From: Aquabacterium sp. J223
GTDB lineage: Bacteria > Pseudomonadota > Gammaproteobacteria > Burkholderiales > Burkholderiaceae_C
NCBI RefSeq assembly: GCF_024666615.1
Contig: NZ_CP088297.1
Span: 1,240,001 to 1,304,000 of the forward strand
Direction: 5' to 3'
DNA length: 64,000 nt
A program made the translations under genes and the position numbers. Shown here one piece after another: positions 1-11,916 of the stretch (position 1 is the first letter of the stretch; each line of letters opens with the position of its first letter). The notes below the pieces were generated by a model, which had not been told where the DNA came from, made no database searches, and saw only the letters and a program-made list of their open reading frames with translations.

Positions 1-2
1 TG

Positions 3-746
3 TGGCGCGCGCTGCGGCACAACGCCGTCGGCCGGGTGCGCCTGGTGTACGCCGAGATGGACGACGGCCTCGTGCACCGGATGCCGTACCGGAAGTGGCA
101 GTCGGTGTCGGGCGTGCCGTGGCCCTACAAGGACGAGTTCGAGGTCGGCTGCACGCTGGAGCACGCCGGCTACTACGTCACCTGGCTGGCCGCCTGGTTC
201 GGCCCGGCCAAGGCGGTGACGGCGTTTGCGTCGGTGCAGGTGCCCGACAAGCTGCCCGCCGAGCCGCTGACGCCGCCCGATGCGCCCGACTTCTCGGTCG
301 CCTGCATCGAGTTCGACAGCGGGGTCGTCGCGCGGCTGACCTGCAGCATCGTCGCGCCGCACGACCACACCCTGCGGGTCATCGGCGACGAGGGCGTGCT
401 CTCCACCCACGACTGCTGGCACTACCGCTCGCCGGTGTGGCATCGGCGGCTGCTGTCGGTGCGGCGCAAGACCTTCCTGTCGCCCTTCAAGACACGGCAC
501 CGCCTGCCGGCGCCGCCCCACGGCAAGCCGCAGACGAAGGGCGCCCAGGTCATGGACTTCGCGCGCGGCCCGGCCGAACTGGCCGATGCGCTGCGCGAAG
601 GCCGGCTGTGCCGCATCACGCCGCGCTTCTCGCTGCACGTCAACGAGATCGCGCTGGCCATCCACCATGCCGCGCGCGTCAACGGCCTGCGCCAGCCGAT
701 GACCACCACCTTCGAGCCGCTGCAGCCCATGCCCTGGGCCGGCTGA
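3..746 (+). CDS. Gfo/Idh/MocA-family oxidoreductase, C-terminal part (5' end outside window)
   Basis: The reading frame is open to the left edge of the window, so the gene starts upstream; an internal GTG at 36 is not a convincing start. The visible 247 residues match the substrate-binding (C-terminal) half of the Gfo/Idh/MocA NAD(P)-dependent sugar dehydrogenases: an EHAGYY segment followed by a long beta-sheet region with VIGDEGVL, and a closing helix ending near residue 220. The Rossmann nucleotide-binding half is missing because of the window edge. It sits 21 bases before an SDR epimerase and in the same direction, so it probably acts on a nucleotide-linked sugar for a surface polysaccharide. 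The exact substrate cannot be read from the sequence. Confidence 0.8.
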   Translation, partial: WRALRHNAVGRVRLVYAEMDDGLVHRMPYRKWQSVSGVPWPYKDEFEVGCTLEHAGYYVTWLAAWFGPAKAVTAFASVQVPDKLPAEPLTPPDAPDFSVACIEFDSGVVARLTCSIVAPHDHTLRVIGDEGVLSTHDCWHYRSPVWHRRLLSVRRKTFLSPFKTRHRLPAPPHGKPQTKGAQVMDFARGPAELADALREGRLCRITPRFSLHVNEIALAIHHAARVNGLRQPMTTTFEPLQPMPWAG

Positions 747-767
747 GCGGGACGGGACAGCAGTGCC

Positions 768-1739
768 ATGCGCGTCCTGGTGACCGGATCGACCGGCTTC
801 CTCGGCCGGCATGTGGTGGCGGCCCTGCACGATGCCGGGCACGAGGTGAGGGCGCTCGTGCGCGCCTCGACGACCGCCGCGCCCGTGCCGGCGGGCACGC
901 AGCGGGTGGTCGGCGACGTGGCGCAGGGCGCGCTGCCGCCAGGCCTGTTCGACGGGGTCGATGCGGTGATCCACCTGGCGGCCTCGCTGCAGGGCGATGC
1001 GGCGCAACAGCACCAGGTCGCGGTCGACGGCACGCGGCGGCTGCTGGCGGCGATGGGCCCGCAGCGGCCGCACCTGCTGCTGGCCAGCAGCTTCTCCGTC
1101 TACGACTGGTCCCGGGTGCGCGATCGTGTCGAGGAGTCGTCGCCGCTGCTCGGCGAGGCCGCGGCCCGCGAGCAGGACGCCTATGCCCAGGCCAAGCTCG
1201 CCCAGGAGCAGCTGGCGCGCACCCTGTGTGCCGAGCGTGGCCAGCCGCTGACCGTGCTGCGGCCCGCGGCGATCTGGGGTGAGGCCGACCAGGGCCTGCA
1301 CGCCCTCGGCCTGGTCCATCCCCGGCTGTGGGCCGTCATCGGCCCGTCGCGGGCGCCGCGGCTGACCCATGTGCGCAACTGCGCGCACGCCTTCGTCGCC
1401 GCGCTGGACGCCCGGGCGCGCGGGCAGACCTTCAACGTCGAGGACGGCTTCGAGGTCAGCGCCTGGCGATGGGCGGCCGACCTGGCGCGCCTGCGCGCAC
1501 GCGCGCCGCACCGGGTCGCCGTGCCGCTGCCGGCGCTGTCCGCCGCCGGCACACTGGCCGGCCCCTTGCTTGCGCTGGCCGGCCGCCGCGTGCCGGGGCT
1601 GCTGCAGCCGGCCCGCCTGCAGGCCCGCTTCGGCCCCGCCCGTGCGGGCCACGACCGGCTGACCGCGGTGCTGGGCTGGCGGCCGCCGCTGTCGCGCGAC
1701 GCGGCGTTGCGCCGCTCGGCCACCCAGGGTGTGACATGA
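768..1739 (+). CDS. NAD-dependent epimerase/dehydratase (extended SDR)
   Basis: This is a 323-residue cytoplasmic protein with the extended short-chain dehydrogenase pattern. The nucleotide-binding glycine motif GSTGFLG lies at residues 7-13, a conserved AAS stretch near 71, and the catalytic YAQAK (Tyr139, Lys143). A serine-rich ASSFSVYDW stretch near 106-114 would supply the catalytic Ser. Family members epimerise or dehydrate nucleotide sugars. The stop codon overlaps the ATG of the next glycosyltransferase by four bases (ATGA), so the two are translationally coupled and likely share a glycan pathway. The specific sugar is not predictable. Confidence 0.85.
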   Translation: MRVLVTGSTGFLGRHVVAALHDAGHEVRALVRASTTAAPVPAGTQRVVGDVAQGALPPGLFDGVDAVIHLAASLQGDAAQQHQVAVDGTRRLLAAMGPQRPHLLLASSFSVYDWSRVRDRVEESSPLLGEAAAREQDAYAQAKLAQEQLARTLCAERGQPLTVLRPAAIWGEADQGLHALGLVHPRLWAVIGPSRAPRLTHVRNCAHAFVAALDARARGQTFNVEDGFEVSAWRWAADLARLRARAPHRVAVPLPALSAAGTLAGPLLALAGRRVPGLLQPARLQARFGPARAGHDRLTAVLGWRPPLSRDAALRRSATQGVT

Positions 1740-2989
1740 ACATCGCCTACCTCACCAGCGTCTACGCCAGGCCCAGCGACACCTTCGTGCGCAGCGAGGT
1801 GATCGAGCTGCGCCGGCGCGGCCATGCGGTGCACACCTTCTCCATCCGCCGGGAGGCCCAGGCGGCATCGGTGAGCGAGGAACTGGCCAGCGAGCAGGCG
1901 CGCACCGACTACATCCTCTCGCACGGCCCGGCGCCCCTGCTCCTGGCCTTTCTGGTCCTGCTGCTGCAGCGGCCGCGGCGAATGGCGGCGACCGCCGCGC
2001 TGGCCTGGCGCACCCGCTCGCCGGGGCTCAAGGCGCTGCTGCTGCAGGCCGTCTACCTGGTCGAGGCGGCTTACCTGGCGCGCCGACTGCAGTCGCTGCA
2101 GGTGGATGTGCTGCACAACCACATCGCCGAGAACTCGGCCACCGTCGCCATGCTCGCGTCGGCGCTCAGCGGCGTGCCCTTCAGCATGACGGTGCATGGC
2201 CCGGGCATCTTCTACCGCCCCCTGCGCTGGGCGCTGCCGGAGAAGGTGCAGCGCGCCGCCTTCACCGCCTGCATCACCGAGTTCTGCCGCAGCCAGTGCA
2301 TGGTGTTCACGCCCACCGACGCCTGGGACCGGCTGCACGTCGTGCGCTGCGCGGTGGGCCGCAGCTTCATGGACGTGTCGCCGCAGCCCATCCCGCCGGC
2401 GCCACGGCTGGTCTTCGTCGGCCGCCTGTGTGCCGAGAAGGGGCTGCCCGTGCTCGTCGAGGCGGTCGCCCGGCTGGTCGAGCGCGGGGTGGCGATCGAA
2501 GTGGCGCTGATCGGCGACGGGCCGCTGCGCGGCCACGTCGAACGCGCCGTGCGCGAGCGCCGGCTCGGCGCTGCCCTCCAACTGCTCGGCTGGAAGGGCA
2601 GCGACGAGGTGCGCGCCGAGATCGAGCGCAGCCGCGCCCTGGTGCTGCCCAGCTTCGCCGAAGGCCTGCCGGTGGTGCTGATGGAGTCGCTGGCGCTGGG
2701 CCGGCCGGTGGTGACGACCACGATCGCCGGCATCCCCGAGCTGGTCGAGTCCGGCCGCAACGGCTGGCTGGTGCCGCCCGGCGCGGTCGAGCCGCTGGCC
2801 GAGGCCATGGCGGCCGTCGCCCATGCCGATCCGCAGGTGCTCGCCGAGATGGGCCACGACGGCGCGCGGCGCGTGAGGCGCCTGCACCACCTCGGCACCG
2901 AGGTCGACAAGCTCGAAGCGCTGCTGGCGGCCGCCGCGGCGCGTGCCGGCACCGAACCTACAATCCAGCGCTCCTCGGCGCCGGCTTAG
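1736..2989 (+). CDS. Group-4 glycosyltransferase (GT-B fold)
   Basis: The product has 417 residues. The C-terminal half carries the usual GT4 nucleotide-sugar binding pattern: FVGRLCAEKG, then IGDGPLR, then a conserved FAEGLPVVLMESLALGRPVV loop containing the E-x7-E donor-binding motif. The N-terminal half (NIAYLTSVYARPSDTFVRSE) resembles acceptor domains of colanic-acid-type transferases. ATG 1736 was chosen because it overlaps the upstream stop as ATGA. The stop codon TAG (2987-2989) lies inside the acceptor stem of the downstream tRNA-Thr gene, so the last codons double as tRNA promoter and 5' sequence. It probably adds a sugar to a lipid-linked surface glycan; donor and acceptor are unknown. 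Confidence 0.88.
   Translation: MNIAYLTSVYARPSDTFVRSEVIELRRRGHAVHTFSIRREAQAASVSEELASEQARTDYILSHGPAPLLLAFLVLLLQRPRRMAATAALAWRTRSPGLKALLLQAVYLVEAAYLARRLQSLQVDVLHNHIAENSATVAMLASALSGVPFSMTVHGPGIFYRPLRWALPEKVQRAAFTACITEFCRSQCMVFTPTDAWDRLHVVRCAVGRSFMDVSPQPIPPAPRLVFVGRLCAEKGLPVLVEAVARLVERGVAIEVALIGDGPLRGHVERAVRERRLGAALQLLGWKGSDEVRAEIERSRALVLPSFAEGLPVVLMESLALGRPVVTTTIAGIPELVESGRNGWLVPPGAVEPLAEAMAAVAHADPQVLAEMGHDGARRVRRLHHLGTEVDKLEALLAAAAARAGTEPTIQRSSAPA
2959..2964 (+). promoter_or_regulatory. Candidate -10 box of tRNA-Thr
   Basis: TACAAT lies 15 bases before the first base of the tRNA, inside the last codons of the preceding glycosyltransferase. The position suits a start about 7-9 bases upstream of the mature tRNA. 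No good -35 hexamer is visible in the GC-rich coding sequence upstream. Confidence 0.45.
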
Positions 2990-3055
2990 CTCAGTTGGTA
3001 GAGCAACCGCCTTGTAAGCGGTAGGTCATCCGTTCGAGTCGGATAGCCGGCACCA
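2980..3055 (+). tRNA. tRNA-Thr (anticodon TGT)
   Basis: A complete 76-base cloverleaf is present. The acceptor stem GCCGGCT pairs with AGCCGGC (3045-3051), followed by discriminator A and an encoded CCA. The D-arm holds AGCTCAGTTGGTAGAGC and the T-arm GTTCGAGTC. The anticodon stem ACCGC/GCGGT frames loop CTTGTAA, giving anticodon TGT (Thr, reads ACA). The first ten bases overlap the 3' end of the upstream glycosyltransferase gene. Confidence 0.97.
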
Positions 3056-3067
3056 CGGGCGAGGCCG

Positions 3068-3391
3068 TCACGACCCACCGGTCTTCGCGAGCCGGATGCG
3101 AAGGGGCAGCGCCGGCCAGCCGGCGTCGGTGAGCGCCTGCTCCAGCCGCGGCGCCAGCTGCCGCAGCTTGGCGGCCACCGCCGGGCTGCGCGCCAGCAGC
3201 ACCCAGCCCTGCTCGTCCAGCGTCCCCGAGCTCACCTGGTCGTGCCAGGCCGCGGGCAGGCAGCCCCGCACCGTCGCCAGGCGGCGCTCGGCGTCCCGCA
3301 GCCGCGACATCAGCGACGCCAGCGGCGAACTGCCCTCGATGGCCTCGGCCGCGGTCACGCCGAAGCGGGGCGCGGACGGTGTGTTCGACAT
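3068..3391 (-). CDS. DciA-like DUF721 family protein
   Basis: This small 107-residue protein resembles the DUF721/DciA family, found beside secA in many betaproteobacteria. Typical features are an N-terminal LASLMSRLRDAERRLATVRG helix, a central LDEQGWVLLARSPAVAAKLRQL segment and a terminal beta strand (LRIRLAK). DciA proteins associate with the replicative helicase DnaB; whether this short form does so is not known. ATG 3391 was chosen over an upstream start at 3436 because the extra 15 residues are unlike the family. It is transcribed divergently from secA. Confidence 0.7.
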   Translation of the reverse strand: MSNTPSAPRFGVTAAEAIEGSSPLASLMSRLRDAERRLATVRGCLPAAWHDQVSSGTLDEQGWVLLARSPAVAAKLRQLAPRLEQALTDAGWPALPLRIRLAKTGGS

Positions 3392-3446
3392 GCCGCCAGT
3401 GTAGGGTGGCCGTCCCCGCTCCCCCGGTGGCGACACCCCCGGGTGC

Positions 3447-3452
3447 TAGACT
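3447..3452 (+). promoter_or_regulatory. Candidate extended -10 promoter element of secA
   Basis: TGC-TAGACT (extended TGn plus a -10-like hexamer) lies about 42 bases before the secA ATG in the short divergent gap. No clear -35 is seen, which is acceptable for an extended -10 promoter. Confidence 0.4.
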
Positions 3453-3494
3453 TTGACGCTTTGCCGCGCACCTGCCGGCCCCTTCCAGACCTGC

Positions 3495-6239
<2,745 letters not shown>

Positions 6240-6247
6240 CCGCTCCC

Positions 6248-6276
6248 GGCTGTGGGGCGACCTGCCGTCCACAGCC
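6248..6276. repeat. Inverted repeat between secA and argJ
   Basis: GGCTGTGG (6248-6255) and CCACAGCC (6269-6276) form a perfect 8-bp stem with a 13-base loop nine bases after the secA stop. No T-run follows, so it is at most an attenuating hairpin or a weak terminator. Confidence 0.4.
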
Positions 6277-6315
6277 TGCCCTGGCCGCGATGCGGCCTGT
6301 CCTGAGGGACGCAAG

Positions 6316-7545
6316 ATGCCCGTGAACCTTTCCCCTCCCGATCCTGCAGCGCTCCTGCCCGTCCCCGGCATCGAGATCGGCACCGCCATGGCCGGCATCC
6401 GCAAGGCCGACCGGCGCGACCTGACGGTGTTCCGCCTGGCCGAGGGCTCGGCGGTGGCCGGTGTCTTCACCACCAACCGCTTCTGCGCGGCGCCGGTCCA
6501 GCTGTGCCAGCGGCACCTGGCGAAGGGCTTCGGCATCCGCGCGCTGGTGGTCAACACCGGCAACGCCAACGCCGGCACCGGCGAGCCGGGCCTGGTGGCG
6601 GCCAGCACCACCTGCATCGCGCTGGCCCAACTGCTGGACATCGCGCCCGAGCAGGTGCTGCCGTTCTCCACCGGCGTCATCATGGAGCCGCTGCCGGTGG
6701 ACCGGCTGCAGGCGGGCCTGCCCGCGGCGCTGAACGACCTGTCGCCGAAGAACTGGGCGCAGGCGGCCGAGGGCATCATGACCACCGACACGGTGCCCAA
6801 GGCGGCTTCGCGACAGGTCACCCTCGGCGGCCGCACGGTGACGCTCACCGGCATCAGCAAGGGCGCCGGCATGATCAAGCCCAACATGGCGACCATGCTC
6901 GGCTTCATCGGCACTGACGCCGTCGTGTCGCAGGCGGTGCTCGACGACCTGGTGAAGCGGGCGGCGGACCGCAGCTTCAACCGCATCACCATCGACGGCG
7001 ACACCTCGACCAACGATTCCTTCGTGGTGATGGCCTCCCGCCAGGCCGGCCATGCGGAGATCACCGACACCGACTCGGCCGACGGCCGCGCCTTCGCCGA
7101 GGCGCTGTTCGCGCTGTCCGAACAGCTCGCCCAGGCCATCGTGCGCGACGGCGAGGGCGCGACCAAGTTCATCACCGTGCAGGTCGAGGGCGGGCGCAAC
7201 GAGGCCGAGTGCCGCCAGGTGGCCTACGCCATCGCCCACTCGCCGCTGGTCAAGACCGCCTTCTACGCCAGCGACCCGAACCTGGGTCGTATCCTGGCCG
7301 CGGTGGGGTATGCCGGCGTCGCCGACCTCGACCAGACCACCATCGACCTGTTCCTCGACGACGTGCAGGTGGCGGTGAACGGCGGCCGCCACCCGGCGTA
7401 CCGGGAAGCGGACGGCCAGCGGGTGATGAAGCAGAGCGAGATCACCGTGCGCGTGGTGCTGAACCGCGGCATGGCCGACAGCACGTTGTGGACGTGCGAC
7501 CTGTCGCACGACTACGTCAGCATCAACGCCGACTACCGCAGCTAG
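6316..7545 (+). CDS. argJ: Bifunctional glutamate N-acetyltransferase/ornithine acetyltransferase ArgJ
   Basis: ArgJ recycles the acetyl group in arginine biosynthesis: it transfers acetyl from N-acetylornithine to glutamate and can also acetylate glutamate from acetyl-CoA. The 409-residue product has the self-cleavage site in [16 protein letters not shown], with the nucleophilic Thr near residue 193. The precursor would split into alpha and beta chains there. Upstream, [10 protein letters not shown] and NTGNANAGTG are typical family stretches, and the C-terminus ends in SINADYRS, as expected. The start at 6316 gives the full N-terminus. Two bases separate it from the next ORF, so it probably shares an mRNA with the oxidoreductase. 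Confidence 0.96.
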   Translation: MPVNLSPPDPAALLPVPGIEIGTAMAGIRKADRRDLTVFRLAEGSAVAGVFTTNRFCAAPVQLCQRHLAKGFGIRALVVNTGNANAGTGEPGLVAASTTCIALAQLLDIAPEQVLPFSTGVIMEPLPVDRLQAGLPAALNDLSPKNWAQAAEGIMTTDTVPKAASRQVTLGGRTVTLTGISKGAGMIKPNMATMLGFIGTDAVVSQAVLDDLVKRAADRSFNRITIDGDTSTNDSFVVMASRQAGHAEITDTDSADGRAFAEALFALSEQLAQAIVRDGEGATKFITVQVEGGRNEAECRQVAYAIAHSPLVKTAFYASDPNLGRILAAVGYAGVADLDQTTIDLFLDDVQVAVNGGRHPAYREADGQRVMKQSEITVRVVLNRGMADSTLWTCDLSHDYVSINADYRS

Positions 7546-7547
7546 GC

Positions 7548-10500
7548 ATGAACGCGCCGCATCCCGCCGCGCCGCTGGCCACTGCCGCCGCGCCCGGCGA
7601 AGGCCCGCCCCGCCTTCGCGAGATCCCCTACAACTACACCTCGCTGTCCGACCGCGAGATCGTGCTGCGCCTGCTCGGCGCGCGCGCCTGGGAGGTGCTG
7701 GAGCGGCTGCGTGCCGAGCGCCAGACCGGCCGCTCGGCCCGCATGCTCTACGAGGTGCTGGGCGACATCTGGGTGGTGCAGCGCAACCCCTACCTGCAGG
7801 ACGACCTGCTGGACAACCCGAAGCGCCGCGCCGCGCTGATCGACGCACTGCGCCACCGGCTGAACGAGATCGAGCGCCGCCGCGACCCGAAGGCCGACGC
7901 GCCGCGCGACGCCCTGGTCGGCGAGCTGCTGCAGGCCGCCGGCGAGGCGGTGCGCCGCTTCGGCGCCAGCTTCGACGAGACGGCGGCGCTGCGCCGGCAG
8001 GTACGCCGCCGCCTGGGCCGGCACACCGCCAAGGACAACATCCGTTTCGACGGCCTGTCGCGCGTCTCGCACGTCACCGACGCCACCGACTGGCGGGTCG
8101 AGTACCCGTTCGTCGTGCTGGTGCCCGACAGCGAGGCCGAGATGGCCGCGCTGGTGGCCGGCTGCATCGAGCTGGGCCTGACCATCATCCCCCGTGGCGG
8201 CGGCACCGGCTACACCGGCGGCGCGGTGCCGCTGACCTGGAAGAGCGCGGTCATCAACACCGAGAAGCTCGAACGCATGGGCGAGGTCGAGCGGATCAGC
8301 CTGCCCGGCGTGGCGCAGCCGGTGCCGACGATCTTCACCGAGGCCGGCGTGGTAACCCAGCGGGTGGCCGACGCGGCCGAACGCGCCGGCTACGTCTTCG
8401 CGGTGGACCCGACGTCGGCCGAGGCCAGCTGCGTCGGCGGCAACGTGGCGATGAACGCCGGCGGCAAGAAGGCGGTGCTGTGGGGCACCGCGCTGGACAA
8501 CCTGGCCTCCTGGCGCATGGTCACGCCGCAGGCCACCTGGCTGGAGGTGGTGCGGCTGGACCACAACCTCGGCAAGATCCACGACGCGCCGATGGCCAGC
8601 TTCGAGCTGCGCCACTTCGACGCCAGCGGCAAGGTGCTGCAGCGCACCGAGCGGCTGGACATCCCCGGTGCGGTGTTCCGCAAGGAGGGGCTGGGCAAGG
8701 ACGTCACCGACAAGTTCCTCGCCGGCCTGCCCGGCATCCAGAAGGAAGGCTGCGACGGCCTGATCACCAGCTGCCGCTGGATCGTGCACCGCATGCCGGC
8801 CCATGTGCGCACCGTGTGCCTGGAGTTCTTCGGCAACGCCAAGGACGCGGTGCCGTCCATCGTCGAGATCAAGGACTTCATGTTCGCCGAGGCCCGGCGC
8901 CCCGGTGGGGCCGTGCTCGCCGGCCTGGAGCACCTGGACGACCGCTACCTCAAGGCCGTCGGCTACGCCACCAAGAGCAAGCGCGGCACGCTGCCGAAGA
9001 TGGTGCTCATCGGCGACATCGTCGGCGACGACGACGCGGCGGTGGCCCGCGCCACCAGCGAGGTGGTGCGACTGGCCAACGGCCGCTCGGGCGAGGGCTT
9101 CGTCGCCGTCAGCGCCGACGCACGCAAGAAGTTCTGGCTGGACCGCAAGCGCACTGCCGCCATCAGCAAGCACACCAACGCCTTCAAGATCAACGAGGAC
9201 GTGGTCATCCCGCTCGACCGCATGGGCGAGTACACCGAGGGCATCGAGCGCATCAACATCGAGCTCAGCCTGCGCAACAAGCTGCAGTTGCTCGACGCCC
9301 TGCAGGCCTTCTTCGAACGCGGCCCCTTGCCGCTGGGCCGCGGCGACGACGCCGAGGCCATTCCCAGCGCCGAGCTGCTGGAGGACCGGGTGCAGCAGGC
9401 GCTGGCGCTGATCGGCGAGGTGCGCACGCTGTGGCAGGGCTGGCTGCAGCAGCTCGACGTGCTGCAGCCGGGGCAGGGCCGCACCTTCTTCTCGCTGATC
9501 CAGGACGACACCCTGCGGGCGAGCTGGAAGGCGCAGGTGCAGAAGCCGCTGCAGGGCATCTTCTCCGGCGCCGCCTTCGCGCCGGTGCTCGACGAATGCC
9601 GCCGCATCCACCAGGACGTGCTGCGCGGCCGGGTGTGGGTGGCGCTGCACATGCACGCCGGCGACGGCAACGTGCACACCAACATCCCGGTCAACAGCGA
9701 CCACTACGAGATGCTGCAGACCGCGCACGAGGCGGTGGTGCGCATCATGGCGCTGGCGCGCAGCCTGGACGGCGTGATCTCCGGCGAGCACGGCATCGGC
9801 ATCACCAAGCTCGAGTTCCTCACCGACGACGAGCTGGCGCCCTTCGCCGACTACAAGCGGCGGGTGGACCCGGAGGGCCGGTTCAACAAGGGCAAGCTGC
9901 TGCGCGACCTCACCGGCCTCGGCGGGGACACGCATGCCGCCGACCTGACGCATGCCTACACCCCCAGCTTCGGCCTGATGGGGCACGAGTCGCTGATCAT
10001 GCAGCGCAGCGAGATCGGCGCCATCGCCGACTCGATCAAGGACTGCCTGCGCTGCGGCAAGTGCAAGCCGGTGTGCGCCACCCACGTGCCGCGGGCCAAC
10101 CTGCTGTACAGCCCGCGCAACAAGATCCTGGCCACCTCGCTGCTGATCGAGGCCTTCCTCTACGAGGAGCAGACCCGGCGCGGCGTGTCCATCCGGCACT
10201 GGCAGGAGTTCGAGGACGTCGGCGACCACTGCACCGTCTGCCACAAGTGCGAATCGCCCTGCCCGGTGAAGATCGACTTCGGCGACGTGTCGATGGCCAT
10301 GCGCAACCTGCTGCGCAAGATGGGGCAGAAGAGCTTCCGGCCCGGCAACGCCGCGGCCATGCTGATGCTCAACGCGACGAACCCGCAGACCATCAAGCTG
10401 GCGCGCACCGCGATGGTGGACGTGGGCTTCAAGGCCCAGCGGCTGGCCCACGACCTGCTCAAGCGGGTGGCGCGACGGCAGACGGCCCAGCCGCCGGCGA

Positions 10501-11456
10501 CCACCGGCCCCGCGCCGGTGCGCGAGCAGGTCATCCACTTCATCAACAAGAAGCTGCCCGGCGGCCTGCCGAAGAAGACGGCGCGCGCGCTGCTGGACAT
10601 CGAGGACAAGGCCTACGTGCCCATCATCCGCGACCCGCAGCGCACCGCCGCGGACAGCGAGGCCGTCTTCTACTTCCCCGGCTGCGGCTCGGAGCGGCTG
10701 TTCTCGCAGGTCGGCCTCGCGACCCAGGCCATGCTCTGGCATGCCGGCGTGCAGACCGTGCTGCCGCCGGGCTACCTGTGCTGTGGCTACCCGCAGCGCG
10801 GCTCCGGCCAGGACGACAAGGCCGAGCAGATCATCACCGACAACCGGGTGCTGTTCCACCGCGTGGCCAACACGCTGAACTACCTGGACATCAAGACGGT
10901 GGTGGTCAGCTGCGGCACCTGCTACGACCAGCTGCAGGGTTACCAGTTCGACCAGATCTTCCCCGGCTGCCGCATCGTCGACATCCACGAGTACCTGCTG
11001 GAAAAGGGCATCGTGCTCGAGGGCCAGGGGGCCTACCTCTACCACGACCCCTGCCACAGCCCGATGAAGCAGCAGGAGCCGATGAAGACGGTGAAGGCGC
11101 TGGTCGGCCCCAACGTGCTGAAGAACGAACGCTGCTGCGGCGAGAGCGGCACGCTGGGCGTCACCCGCCCCGACATCGCCACCCAGGTGCGCTTCCGCAA
11201 GGAAGAAGAGTTGCGCAAGGGCGAGGCCGCGCTGAAGGCCACCGGCGCGGTGGCCGAAGGGGCCGACGTGAAGATCCTGACCAGCTGCCCGAGCTGCCTG
11301 CAGGGCCTGTCGCGCTACGGCGGCGACCTGCAGAACGGCCTGCTGGAGGCCGACTACATCGTGGTGGAGATGGCCCGCAAGATCCTCGGCGAGGACTGGA
11401 TGCCCGACTACGTGCGCCGCGCCAACGCCGGCGGCATCGAACGGGTGCTGGTGTGA
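7548..11456 (+). CDS. Fused FAD-linked oxidase / Fe-S / CCG-domain oxidoreductase (DUF3683)
   Basis: This very large protein (1302 residues) looks like the glycolate/D-lactate oxidase subunits GlcD and GlcF fused in one chain. Order: an N-terminal DUF3683-like region ([14 protein letters not shown]); a PCMH-type FAD-binding domain with [14 protein letters not shown] near 215-230; the FAD-oxidase C-terminal domain ([21 protein letters not shown]); two 4Fe-4S motifs, [11 protein letters not shown] and [11 protein letters not shown]; and two CCG domains (PGCGSERLF with [16 protein letters not shown] with CCGESG). It should oxidise a 2-hydroxyacid and pass electrons through Fe-S centres to the membrane quinone pool, but the substrate is unknown. 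It shares a GTGA overlap with the downstream HIT gene. Confidence 0.88.
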   Translation: MNAPHPAAPLATAAAPGEGPPRLREIPYNYTSLSDREIVLRLLGARAWEVLERLRAERQTGRSARMLYEVLGDIWVVQRNPYLQDDLLDNPKRRAALIDALRHRLNEIERRRDPKADAPRDALVGELLQAAGEAVRRFGASFDETAALRRQVRRRLGRHTAKDNIRFDGLSRVSHVTDATDWRVEYPFVVLVPDSEAEMAALVAGCIELGLTIIPRGGGTGYTGGAVPLTWKSAVINTEKLERMGEVERISLPGVAQPVPTIFTEAGVVTQRVADAAERAGYVFAVDPTSAEASCVGGNVAMNAGGKKAVLWGTALDNLASWRMVTPQATWLEVVRLDHNLGKIHDAPMASFELRHFDASGKVLQRTERLDIPGAVFRKEGLGKDVTDKFLAGLPGIQKEGCDGLITSCRWIVHRMPAHVRTVCLEFFGNAKDAVPSIVEIKDFMFAEARRPGGAVLAGLEHLDDRYLKAVGYATKSKRGTLPKMVLIGDIVGDDDAAVARATSEVVRLANGRSGEGFVAVSADARKKFWLDRKRTAAISKHTNAFKINEDVVIPLDRMGEYTEGIERINIELSLRNKLQLLDALQAFFERGPLPLGRGDDAEAIPSAELLEDRVQQALALIGEVRTLWQGWLQQLDVLQPGQGRTFFSLIQDDTLRASWKAQVQKPLQGIFSGAAFAPVLDECRRIHQDVLRGRVWVALHMHAGDGNVHTNIPVNSDHYEMLQTAHEAVVRIMALARSLDGVISGEHGIGITKLEFLTDDELAPFADYKRRVDPEGRFNKGKLLRDLTGLGGDTHAADLTHAYTPSFGLMGHESLIMQRSEIGAIADSIKDCLRCGKCKPVCATHVPRANLLYSPRNKILATSLLIEAFLYEEQTRRGVSIRHWQEFEDVGDHCTVCHKCESPCPVKIDFGDVSMAMRNLLRKMGQKSFRPGNAAAMLMLNATNPQTIKLARTAMVDVGFKAQRLAHDLLKRVARRQTAQPPATTGPAPVREQVIHFINKKLPGGLPKKTARALLDIEDKAYVPIIRDPQRTAADSEAVFYFPGCGSERLFSQVGLATQAMLWHAGVQTVLPPGYLCCGYPQRGSGQDDKAEQIITDNRVLFHRVANTLNYLDIKTVVVSCGTCYDQLQGYQFDQIFPGCRIVDIHEYLLEKGIVLEGQGAYLYHDPCHSPMKQQEPMKTVKALVGPNVLKNERCCGESGTLGVTRPDIATQVRFRKEEELRKGEAALKATGAVAEGADVKILTSCPSCLQGLSRYGGDLQNGLLEADYIVVEMARKILGEDWMPDYVRRANAGGIERVLV

Positions 11457-11911
11457 GCCCGGTGGCCGGCTGTCCGCTCTGCGAAGAGGACGGCGGCCGG
11501 CTGGTGCTGCGCACCCCCCGGCTGCGCGTCATCCGGGCCGAGGACGACGACTTCCCGGCCTTCTACCGCGTGGTCTGGCAGGACCACGTCGCCGAATGGA
11601 GCGACCTTCCGGCGGCCGACCAGGCGCTGACCATGGCCGCGGTGACGGCGGTCGAACGCACGCTGCGCGCGCAGCTGCGCCCCACCAAGGTCAACCTCGC
11701 CAGCCTCGGCAACGCGGTGCCCCACCTGCACTGGCACGTCGTGGCCCGCTTCGACTGGGACAGCCGCTTTCCGCAGCCGGTCTGGGCGCCGGCGCAGCGC
11801 GCGGTCGATCCGCCGCCGCTGCAGCGCCTGTCGGTGGTGCCGCAGGCGCTCGACGACGCCGTGAAGGCGGCGGTGGCCGCCGCCCTGGCGCCCAGCCCGC
11901 CCGGCGCCTGA
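11453..11911 (+). CDS. HIT-family nucleotide-binding protein
   Basis: This 152-residue protein carries the histidine-triad signature [10 protein letters not shown] near residues 92-101, the catalytic site of nucleoside-phosphoramidate hydrolases and related nucleotidyl hydrolases. The N-terminal CPLCEEDGG pair of cysteines is a common zinc-binding feature of the family. The start is GTG at 11453, overlapping the upstream stop as GTGA, so it is translationally coupled to the flavoprotein. It is convergent with the next gene, five bases away. Substrate unknown. Confidence 0.88.
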   Translation: MSPVAGCPLCEEDGGRLVLRTPRLRVIRAEDDDFPAFYRVVWQDHVAEWSDLPAADQALTMAAVTAVERTLRAQLRPTKVNLASLGNAVPHLHWHVVARFDWDSRFPQPVWAPAQRAVDPPPLQRLSVVPQALDDAVKAAVAAALAPSPPGA

Positions 11912-11916
11912 GGCGC

